In this document: piece after piece, positions 27,031 to 33,720 of the stretch
Numbering within the stretch: position 1 is the first letter of the stretch
How the letters are laid out: every line of letters starts with the position of its first letter
NCBI GenBank assembly: GCA_947496215.1
Contig: CANMCF010000018.1
Coordinates: 27,735-91,734 of the forward strand
DNA from: an uncultured Bizionia sp.
Lineage (GTDB): Bacteria > Bacteroidota > Bacteroidia > Flavobacteriales > Flavobacteriaceae
Direction: 5' to 3'
Length of the DNA: 64,000 nucleotides
The notes under the pieces: generated by a model
The model's database searches: none
Seen by the model: the letters and a program-made list of their open reading frames with translations, nothing else
What the model was told of the DNA's origin: nothing
Translations under genes and position numbers: made by a program

Positions 27031-29133
27031 ATGGCTACAAACCTACAGACACCAATAGATTATTTGAAAGGTGTCGGACCAAATCGTGCCGATTTGCTCC
27101 GCAAGGAATTGGGCATACATACCTATCAGGATTTAATCAACCTGTTCCCCAATCGCTATTTGGATCGTACGAAGTATTTTAAGATCAATCAGCTTCAACG
27201 AAATGCTGCCGAGGTACAGATTGTTGGAAAAATCATAAAGTTTCAAGAAATCGCCCAAAAAAGAGGCAAGCGATTGGTCGCAACCTTCCAAGACGAGACC
27301 GGTACGATGGAATTGGTTTGGTTTCGAGGTCAGAAATGGATCAGGGAAGGTTTGAAGTTGAATACGCCCTATGTGATTTTCGGAAAGACGAATTGGTTCA
27401 ATGGCAAATTCAACATGCCACATCCAGAGACCGAATTGCTAGCCGAACACAAACAAAACTTACGCTCTTCCATGCAGGCCATTTATCCCTCTACGGAAAA
27501 ATTGTCCAACAAGGGAATCACCAATCGGGTGATGACGAAAATCATGCAAAACCTGTTCTTGGAAACAAACGGGAGGTTTGTGGAAACCTTGTCCGAAAAC
27601 CTACTTTCGGAATTGCAGTTGATTTCAAAATCCGATGCGCTTTTCAACGTTCATTTCCCGAAGACTTCAGAGCTGCTTTTCAAGGCTGAATTCAGGCTGA
27701 AATTCGAAGAATTGTTTTACATCCAATTGCAATTGATTCTAAAGAATCTAATTCACAAATCAAAAATAAAAGGCTTTCCCTTCGAATCGATTGGAGAGCA
27801 TTTCAATTCGTTTTTCAAAAACAATCTATCCTTCGAATTGACCAATGCTCAAAAAAGAGTACTCAAGGAAATCCGTCAAGACCTTGGTCAAAATGCACAA
27901 ATGAATCGTTTGCTACAGGGAGATGTGGGTTCTGGGAAGACGATAGTTGCCCTAATGTCAATGTTAATGGCCATTGACAACGGTTTTCAAGCCTGTTTGA
28001 TGGCTCCGACTGAAATTTTGTCAGCCCAACACTACAATGGACTAAACGAATTGTGCAACAATCTGAATATCAGAATAAAACTACTCACAGGTTCAAGTAA
28101 AACTTCAGAAAGAAGAGAAATACATGAAATGTTGGAAAATGGTGAATTAGACATCCTGATTGGCACTCATGCATTGATCGAAGACAAGGTGAAATTTAAA
28201 AATCTCGGACTTGCCGTGATAGATGAACAACACCGATTCGGTGTTGCACAACGATCAAAATTGTGGAAAAAAAACAGCCTCCCTCCCCATGTCTTGGTGA
28301 TGACGGCAACTCCAATTCCCAGAACATTGGCCATGTCCGTATATGGCGATTTGGACATCTCGATAATAGACGAATTGCCACCTGGTAGAAAGGCCATAAA
28401 AACAGTACACCGATACGACACGAACAGGTTGAAGGTATTCCGATTTATTCGTGATGAAATAGACAAGGGAAGACAGGTTTACATAGTCTATCCCTTGATA
28501 CAGGAAAGTGCTCAAATGGACTATAAGGATTTAATGGATGGGTACGAAAGCATTGCTCGCGATTTCCCTATGCCGAAGTATCAAATCTCGATTGTTCATG
28601 GCAAGATGAAACCTACCGACAAAGAGTACGAAATGCAACGTTTTGTAAAAGGCGAAACACAAATCATGGTTGCCACTACCGTAATCGAAGTTGGTGTAAA
28701 CGTACCCAATGCATCTTTAATGATCATTGAAAGTGCCGAGCGTTTTGGACTTTCGCAATTGCATCAATTGAGAGGTCGAGTCGGTCGTGGAGCTGAACAA
28801 AGTTTCTGCATCTTGATGACAAGCTACAAACTATCCGAAAACAGCAAGACCAGATTGGACACCATGGTTCGTACCAATGATGGTTTCGAAATTGCCGAAG
28901 TCGATTTACGCCTAAGAGGCCCAGGGGACATCATGGGGACACAGCAAAGCGGAGTATTGAATCTACGCATAGCAGATATCATAAAAGACAATGACATCCT
29001 ACAACACGCCCGCTTCCACGCCAAGCAGTTGTTGAAAAAAGATCCCTCTCTACGTTTGCCTGAAAACGCCATCATATTGGAAACGTACAGACAAATGGGA
29101 AAATACAAGAACATCTGGAACTATATAAGTTAA
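27031..29133 (+). CDS. recG: ATP-dependent DNA helicase RecG
   Basis: This helicase remodels stalled replication forks by driving branch migration. The N-terminal wedge/OB domain (about 1-240, starting with the YLKGVGPNRADLL helix-hairpin-helix) precedes the motor. Motor motifs are Walker A LLQGDVGSGKTIVAL, motif Ia MAPTEILSAQHY, Walker B VIDEQHRFGVAQR (the RecG-type DEQH), motif III VMTATPIPRTLA, motif V TTVIEVGVNVPNA and motif VI QLRGRVGRG. Length 700 aa is normal. It lies downstream of the response regulator but has its own promoter. Confidence 0.97.
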   Translation: MATNLQTPIDYLKGVGPNRADLLRKELGIHTYQDLINLFPNRYLDRTKYFKINQLQRNAAEVQIVGKIIKFQEIAQKRGKRLVATFQDETGTMELVWFRGQKWIREGLKLNTPYVIFGKTNWFNGKFNMPHPETELLAEHKQNLRSSMQAIYPSTEKLSNKGITNRVMTKIMQNLFLETNGRFVETLSENLLSELQLISKSDALFNVHFPKTSELLFKAEFRLKFEELFYIQLQLILKNLIHKSKIKGFPFESIGEHFNSFFKNNLSFELTNAQKRVLKEIRQDLGQNAQMNRLLQGDVGSGKTIVALMSMLMAIDNGFQACLMAPTEILSAQHYNGLNELCNNLNIRIKLLTGSSKTSERREIHEMLENGELDILIGTHALIEDKVKFKNLGLAVIDEQHRFGVAQRSKLWKKNSLPPHVLVMTATPIPRTLAMSVYGDLDISIIDELPPGRKAIKTVHRYDTNRLKVFRFIRDEIDKGRQVYIVYPLIQESAQMDYKDLMDGYESIARDFPMPKYQISIVHGKMKPTDKEYEMQRFVKGETQIMVATTVIEVGVNVPNASLMIIESAERFGLSQLHQLRGRVGRGAEQSFCILMTSYKLSENSKTRLDTMVRTNDGFEIAEVDLRLRGPGDIMGTQQSGVLNLRIADIIKDNDILQHARFHAKQLLKKDPSLRLPENAIILETYRQMGKYKNIWNYIS

Positions 29134-29139
29134 CATACG

Positions 29140-29316
29140 TTACCTCCTTCTTATCTTGCTGAATAAAGCCTTGATACGGGCTGTTTGCCTTCTGTGCTGC
29201 TCTCTGATCTTTTCTCCTGCACTTTGCTTCCAACGTTTCGGCTTTAACTTTCTTGGTTTTCTCCTTCCAATTACCGCTCCCTTGTTTACGACTCTTTTTC
29301 TTCCTTGAATTGCCAT
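29140..29316 (-). CDS. Small highly basic protein (58 aa)
   Basis: An uninterrupted ATG-to-TAA frame encodes 58 residues, of which 23 are Lys or Arg and only two are Glu. It begins MAIQGRKRVVNKGAV and ends LFSKIRRR. The composition and a WKQSAGEKIREQHRRQ helix suggest an RNA- or ribosome-binding protein, but it is not the known ribosomal protein THX of Bacteroidota. It converges on recG, its stop lying 6 nt from the recG stop. It is too short for default gene callers and probably often missed. Evidence is composition and an uninterrupted frame only. Confidence 0.55.
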   Translation of the reverse strand: MAIQGRKRVVNKGAVIGRRKPRKLKPKRWKQSAGEKIREQHRRQTARIKALFSKIRRR

Positions 29317-29431
29317 GATATTAAGTTTTCAATAAAGATCCATCATATTCCGACACCATGAAACACCCGTTATTGGTTAATTTTCAATCATTTGCACTTA
29401 AATCCAACAGAAATAGACAGCATATGTACAA

Positions 29432-29469
29432 ACAAGGAAAGCTCAACTTTGTGGTTGAGCTTTCCTTGT
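29432..29469. terminator. 16-bp perfect hairpin downstream of the DUF2911 gene
   Basis: ACAAGGAAAGCTCAAC at 29432-29447 pairs exactly with 29454-29469 around a 6-nt loop. It lies just after the stop of the minus-strand DUF2911/TPR gene. A T-run is weak, so it may be a processing or stability hairpin. Confidence 0.6.
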
Positions 29470-29492
29470 CTAACTGTTCTTTTTTTAATTGA

Positions 29493-30584
29493 TTATATGG
29501 CTCCCAGCTCTTTTAAAAGCTTTTCGGAGTTTGCCTTTACATTGGCTGGAGGGTTCAGGGACAATGACTTTTTCAAGTATTTTATGGCATTCTTCTTGTC
29601 TCCCATGGTTTTATAAGCCTCTCCCAAACTATCGTGCACATTGGCATTTTTTGGATTGTTGGCAACATTCAACTTAAAGTACTTCAATGCTCTTTCATAA
29701 TCTTTTGCATTTAGCATTTGATAACCTATGGTATTTAACTGATTCATATTAGCCATTCCAGCTGCTTCATCCATCAATGCTGCATATTCACTCGTCTTTC
29801 CCAACTTGTTTAAGATTTGTCCTTTGATAGAGAGGTTGTTAAATGTCTTCTGACTGAAAAACTGCCCGGCAATTGCCTTGTCAATCCAACCCAAAGCCTC
29901 ATTTAAATCTCCTCCGTTGTTAAGGGAGAAGTTTGCCATGTTCTCCCAGTTTTGCCTTTGAAAGCCTGTTTGTCCATTTGATTTGGCTCTGAACTCGTCC
30001 AAAACGACAGTAGTCACATCAACTTCCACTTTAAACGGAAAGGCTTTCTTTTCCCACACCAAGGAAGCCACTGTGGACTTTGCGCTTACCTCATCGAACT
30101 CAAAAGTCAACAACTCCTTGTGTGGCACTGTTTTGGTTTTTATATCCGCTCTCAGCACATCTTTGTCGTCATTGTAAAAGAAGCTCCCCCAAGCATTGGC
30201 ATCACTGGATAAGATAAGCGTTGCCACATTATTTTCCTTTACTATGAAATGTAATCCATAGGTTCCTGCCTTGATCGCCTTCCCTTCCACCTTGGCATCA
30301 TGTGTGAATGTAATGATCGTATTCTCATTGGCCCCAGCACGCCATGGAGCTGCCGTGGAAGTTCCAAAACCTAGATTGTTCAAGCCGTAAGGCACCAATT
30401 TGCCCCACACCTCTCTTCCATTGACACTGGGTCTGGAATAGGTTATGCTTATATCCGAAATACCCACACGTTGCGATACGGTTGCCTGTTGACTTCCCCT
30501 AGGAGTATTCAATTGCGCGAAAGCGCTGAAGCCAATGCATAGCATCAAGCTCAAGATTGTTTTCTTAATGGTAGAATTTTTCAT
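29493..30584 (-). CDS. DUF2911 and TPR-domain secreted protein
   Basis: This 363-aa exported protein has a signal peptide ending FSAFAQ (about residue 23). Residues about 30-190 match DUF2911, recognised by the sequence around ISITYSRPSVNGREVWG and the PWRAGANENTIITF segment. The C-terminal 150 residues are tetratricopeptide helices, with good repeats at ALKYFKLNVANNPKNANVH and DSLGEAYKTMGDKKNAIKYL. The DUF2911/TPR combination is common in Bacteroidota and unassigned in function; it may scaffold other envelope proteins. It is monocistronic and divergent from miaE. Confidence 0.88.
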   Translation of the reverse strand: MKNSTIKKTILSLMLCIGFSAFAQLNTPRGSQQATVSQRVGISDISITYSRPSVNGREVWGKLVPYGLNNLGFGTSTAAPWRAGANENTIITFTHDAKVEGKAIKAGTYGLHFIVKENNVATLILSSDANAWGSFFYNDDKDVLRADIKTKTVPHKELLTFEFDEVSAKSTVASLVWEKKAFPFKVEVDVTTVVLDEFRAKSNGQTGFQRQNWENMANFSLNNGGDLNEALGWIDKAIAGQFFSQKTFNNLSIKGQILNKLGKTSEYAALMDEAAGMANMNQLNTIGYQMLNAKDYERALKYFKLNVANNPKNANVHDSLGEAYKTMGDKKNAIKYLKKSLSLNPPANVKANSEKLLKELGAI

Positions 30585-30687
30585 GATTTCATATCTTTAT
30601 TAGTTGATTTTCAAGGTATGTACAAATAGAAAACGCTTTTGTTATCGTCATGTTAAAGTGTATTAATCAAATGTTAATTAACATTCC

Positions 30688-30716
30688 TTGTCTAGAGCGA
30701 ATAATAATTATCTTTG
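30688..30716 (+). promoter_or_regulatory. Promoter TTG-N18-TATCTTTG of miaE
   Basis: TTG at 30688-30690 and a perfect TATCTTTG at 30709-30716 lie inside the longest open frame, so translation must start downstream, at ATG 30734. Confidence 0.65.
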
Positions 30717-30733
30717 TGCAAAAATTAAAAGCC

Positions 30734-31315
30734 ATGCTTCATTTAAAGTTAGAAACCGATCCTCGTTGGGTAAATATCGTAGAATCCAATATTGAAGAAA
30801 TTTTGACTGACCATGCCTGGTGTGAACAAAAAGCTGCTACCAATGCGATTACCATAATCACATTGAATTCGGAACACGAAGAGTTGGTTACCGAATTGTT
30901 GTTGTTGGCACAAGAAGAGCTTGAGCATTTTCAAATGGTACACGACATCATCAAAAAGCGTGGTTACAAACTAGGTCGAGAACGTAAGGACAGCTATGTA
31001 AACGAATTGTACAAGTTCATGAACAAAGGAGGTAGCAGAACTCAAAGCCTCGTGGATAGGCTATTGTTTTCTGCAATGATTGAAGCCAGGAGTTGTGAAC
31101 GTTTCAAGGTGTTATCTGAGAACATAGAGGACGAAGAACTCTCTACCTTCTATAGGGAATTAATGATAAGTGAAGCTGGCCACTACACCACCTTCATTAC
31201 TTTTGCCAGGAAATATGGAAAGGACATCAATGTGGAGAAGCGCTGGAAGGAACTGGTCGAATTTGAAAGCGAGGTCATCAAAAGATATGGGAAATCCGAA
31301 ACCATACACGGATAG
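30734..31315 (+). CDS. miaE: tRNA-(ms2io6A)-hydroxylase
   Basis: This is a di-iron monooxygenase that hydroxylates the isopentenyl side chain of ms2i6A37 in tRNA, using O2. The ferritin-like four-helix fold is marked by two EXXH-type iron sites, LLLAQEELEHFQMVH and MISEAGHYTTF, plus additional Glu ligands in EARSCERF. The product is 193 aa from the ATG at 30734. A longer frame opens at 30650 but contains the promoter box at 30709-30716, and homologues begin MLHLKLETDPRW, so the later start is used. It is monocistronic. Confidence 0.92.
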   Translation: MLHLKLETDPRWVNIVESNIEEILTDHAWCEQKAATNAITIITLNSEHEELVTELLLLAQEELEHFQMVHDIIKKRGYKLGRERKDSYVNELYKFMNKGGSRTQSLVDRLLFSAMIEARSCERFKVLSENIEDEELSTFYRELMISEAGHYTTFITFARKYGKDINVEKRWKELVEFESEVIKRYGKSETIHG

Positions 31316-31456
31316 ATTCAACAAATCCTAGCGACAAGCCATAACACAAACAATCGAAGACTTCGGCAAAACTTTGAATACCATTGCCAAAGTTCATCGA
31401 TTGCATATTGAAATCAAATTTTGGAACCTAGTCTTTTCAAGAGAAGGTTGATGATT

Positions 31457-31915
31457 CTACGACAGCTCCAAAATCTGAGCCGTATGATCTTTCGTCTTAA
31501 CCTTGTCTATAACGTGAGCAACCACGCCTTTCTCATCGATTAGAAAGGTTTTACGGTGAATGCCGTCGAATTCCCTTCCCATGAACTTCTTCAATCCCCA
31601 AACTCCAAAAGCATTGATTACCTCCTTGTCCACATCTGCCAACAAAGGAAACGGAAAACCAAATTTATTCTTGAAATTGGATTGCTTTTTTTCGGTATCT
31701 GCACTAACGCCCAATAGTTCATACCCCATATCCTGCAATGTCTTGTAATTATCACTAAGATTACAAGCTTCTGCCGTACAACCTGGTGTATTTGCTTTTG
31801 GGTAAAAGAAGACAATTAGCTTCTTTCCTTTATAATCACTCAATGAAATAGCATTTCCATCTTGATCGTTTACTGTAAAATTTGGAACTACATCGCCTTG
31901 TTTTAATGTATTCAT
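31457..31915 (-). CDS. bcp: Thioredoxin-dependent peroxiredoxin (PrxQ/Bcp)
   Basis: This cytoplasmic thiol peroxidase reduces hydrogen peroxide and organic peroxides using thioredoxin. The peroxidatic Cys46 sits in FFYPKANTPGCTAEAC with the resolving Cys51 five residues later, the CX4C form of PrxQ. The fold's start (VPNFTVNDQDGN) and the Arg-containing end are as expected, although the helix near GREFDGIHRKTFLID is the usual GKxMxGxxRxTFLID variant. Length 152 aa is normal. It is divergent from nth, with 44 nt between the start codons. Confidence 0.95.
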   Translation of the reverse strand: MNTLKQGDVVPNFTVNDQDGNAISLSDYKGKKLIVFFYPKANTPGCTAEACNLSDNYKTLQDMGYELLGVSADTEKKQSNFKNKFGFPFPLLADVDKEVINAFGVWGLKKFMGREFDGIHRKTFLIDEKGVVAHVIDKVKTKDHTAQILELS

Positions 31916-31959
31916 AATTGTAAATTTGGTTTAAAATAGATTCTTCAAAAATACAACTA

Positions 31960-32619
31960 ATGACGAAGCAAGAAAAGGTAAACTTTGTAATAAAAACATT
32001 AAACGAACTATATCCGGAAATACCAATCCCTTTAGACCACAAAGACCCTTATACGCTACTAGTCGCTGTATTGTTGTCAGCACAATGCACAGATGTAAGG
32101 GTGAACCAAATTACTCCTTTGTTATTTGCCAAAGCAGACAATCCCCATGATATGATAAAGATGTCCGTAGAAGAAATCCGGGAAATCATAAGACCATGCG
32201 GTTTGTCCCCCATGAAGAGTAAAGGTATCCATGGGTTGTCTCACATATTGATAGACAAGCATAACGGAGAAGTCCCACAAAGCTTTGAAGCTTTGGAAGC
32301 CTTGCCAGCCGTTGGACATAAAACGGCAAGCGTAGTGATGTCTCAAGCCTTTGGAGTGCCTGCCTTTCCTGTAGACACGCACATACATAGGCTAATGTAT
32401 CGTTGGAATCTAACCAATGGCAAGAATGTGACGCAAACCGAAAAAGATGCAAAACGACTATTCCCTGAGGAATTGTGGAACGATTTGCATTTACAAATCA
32501 TCTGGTATGGTAGAGAGTACTCCCAAGCCAGAGGTTGGGATCTAAATAAAGATATCATAACCAAAACCATAGGAAGGCAAACGGTTCTGGACGATTATAA
32601 AAAGTCACATTCTCAATAG
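31960..32619 (+). CDS. nth: Endonuclease III-family DNA glycosylase, [4Fe-4S]-less form
   Basis: This base-excision-repair enzyme removes oxidised pyrimidines and cleaves the AP site. The helix-hairpin-helix LPAVGHKTASVV carries the catalytic Lys121, and PVDTHIHRL carries the catalytic Asp139 (equivalents of Lys120 and Asp138 in E. coli). The C-terminal Cys-X6-Cys-X2-Cys-X5-Cys iron-sulfur loop of E. coli Nth is missing: after WYGREYSQARGWD the protein runs to its end with no Cys. This is a known subtype in some lineages rather than a truncation, since the sequence continues in an ordered way. It converges on a 47-aa small gene. Confidence 0.9.
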   Translation: MTKQEKVNFVIKTLNELYPEIPIPLDHKDPYTLLVAVLLSAQCTDVRVNQITPLLFAKADNPHDMIKMSVEEIREIIRPCGLSPMKSKGIHGLSHILIDKHNGEVPQSFEALEALPAVGHKTASVVMSQAFGVPAFPVDTHIHRLMYRWNLTNGKNVTQTEKDAKRLFPEELWNDLHLQIIWYGREYSQARGWDLNKDIITKTIGRQTVLDDYKKSHSQ

Positions 32620-32662
32620 ATTTGTACTTCTATCGATCTTCCAAATACTACTTATAAGACGC

Positions 32663-32697
32663 AAAAAAGCCCTGATTATGCATCAGGGCTTTTTCGA
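32663..32697. terminator. Bidirectional terminator between nth and the 47-aa gene
   Basis: AAAAAGCCCTGAT and ATCAGGGCTTTTT pair around a short loop with A- and T-runs on the two sides, so it can serve both convergent genes. Confidence 0.8.
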
Positions 32698-32699
32698 AT

Positions 32700-32843
32700 T
32701 TAATTCTGAAGCGCTTCAAACTTCATTTCTTTATAATTTATAACACTTAAAGCCTTGGAGTAATTAAGAATAAAACTTATTGTTTCATCTTTTGGGTTCA
32801 AATCAATGTTTTTTTTAGGTTGTTTTGAGTAAAGTTTAGCCAT
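32700..32843 (-). CDS. Small conserved-looking protein (47 aa)
   Basis: An uninterrupted ATG-to-TAA frame encodes MAKLYSKQPKKNID followed by a helix ending YSKALSVINYKEMKFEALQN. I recognise the pattern as a short hypothetical protein found downstream of an ECF-type sigma factor in other flavobacteria. Its position, directly after the sigma factor gene with a 54-nt gap and before a terminator, suggests cotranscription and possibly a regulatory role. Below the usual length threshold of gene callers. Function unknown. Confidence 0.6.
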   Translation of the reverse strand: MAKLYSKQPKKNIDLNPKDETISFILNYSKALSVINYKEMKFEALQN

Positions 32844-32897
32844 ATTGATTATTAAAAGGTTATGACTAGATAACGCATCAAAACATACTATATTGCA

Positions 32898-33482
32898 TTA
32901 GTTCGTTAAAATAATATTATGCTTATCTATTATCTTGCGCATATTGATAAGCGCATAACGCATCCTACCTAATGCAGTATTGATGCTAACCCCCGTTCGC
33001 TCTGAGATTTCCTTAAAACTCATATCGTTGTACATACGCATCAAGATAACCTCTTTTTGGTCCTCTGGGAGTTCTTCTATCAAACGTCTCACATCTGTTT
33101 CCACTTGATCTTTTATCAATGCTTTTTCAGCATTCAGGCTATTGTCGCTCAATACGGAAAAAATACTGAACTCTCCCCCATTGTCAAACTTAGGCATCCT
33201 ATTGCTCTTCCTGAAGTAATCAATGATCAAATTATGAGATATGCGCATCACCCATGGTAAAAACTTACCTTCTTCGTTGTAAGTCCCCTTTTTCAACGTC
33301 TTGATCACTTTGATGAATGCATCTTGAAAAATGTCTTCTGCAACATCCCTATCATAAACTTTCGAATATATAAAACTATATATACGCTGTTTGTGTCTCT
33401 TGATCAATATTTCCAATGAAGATTCGTCGCCTTTGATGTAGCTGCTAACCAATGTAGCATCCGAGATAAGTTCCTTTCTCAT
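32898..33482 (-). CDS. RNA polymerase sigma-70 factor, ECF type
   Basis: This 194-aa sigma factor has region 2 (LIKRHKQRIYSFIYSKVYDRDVAEDIFQDAFIKV, with RDVAEDIFQDAF the core-binding and -10 recognition part) and region 4 (LPEDQKEVILMRMYNDMSFKEISERTGVSINTALGRM, the -35 recognising helix-turn-helix). There is no anti-sigma factor alongside; the only companion is the 47-aa protein downstream. The single-copy sequence type is that of the Flavobacteriia housekeeping ECF factor conserved near uvrA. No obvious autoregulatory site was read. Confidence 0.92.
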   Translation of the reverse strand: MRKELISDATLVSSYIKGDESSLEILIKRHKQRIYSFIYSKVYDRDVAEDIFQDAFIKVIKTLKKGTYNEEGKFLPWVMRISHNLIIDYFRKSNRMPKFDNGGEFSIFSVLSDNSLNAEKALIKDQVETDVRRLIEELPEDQKEVILMRMYNDMSFKEISERTGVSINTALGRMRYALINMRKIIDKHNIILTN

Positions 33483-33687
33483 AATTTCACTTTTTTTCTT
33501 GCAGAAGTAGACTTCGTACGTCGGGGTTTATAAATTAAAAAAGTAAAATTATGTTATAGGCAAATGATAGTTAATTGTTATTGTATGTCTCAAATATAAC
33601 AACAATCGACAGTAAAAAACAAAAAAAAATTGAAGTTTTAACATTTTATTGCACAATAATCTTATTTAGAAGCTAAGATACTTATGT

Positions 33688-33695
33688 TATCTTTG
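33688..33695 (+). promoter_or_regulatory. -7 box (TATCTTTG) of uvrA
   Basis: Perfect TAnnTTTG match ending 25 nt before the uvrA ATG at 33721; predicted leader of about 20 nt. No properly spaced TTG. Confidence 0.5.
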
Positions 33696-33720
33696 CAGAA
33701 TTATTTTTCAACAAACACCT

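Noticed and set aside
30650..30733. N-terminal extension of miaE
   Set aside because: Contains the TTG-N18-TATCTTTG promoter; homologues start at the ATG at 30734.
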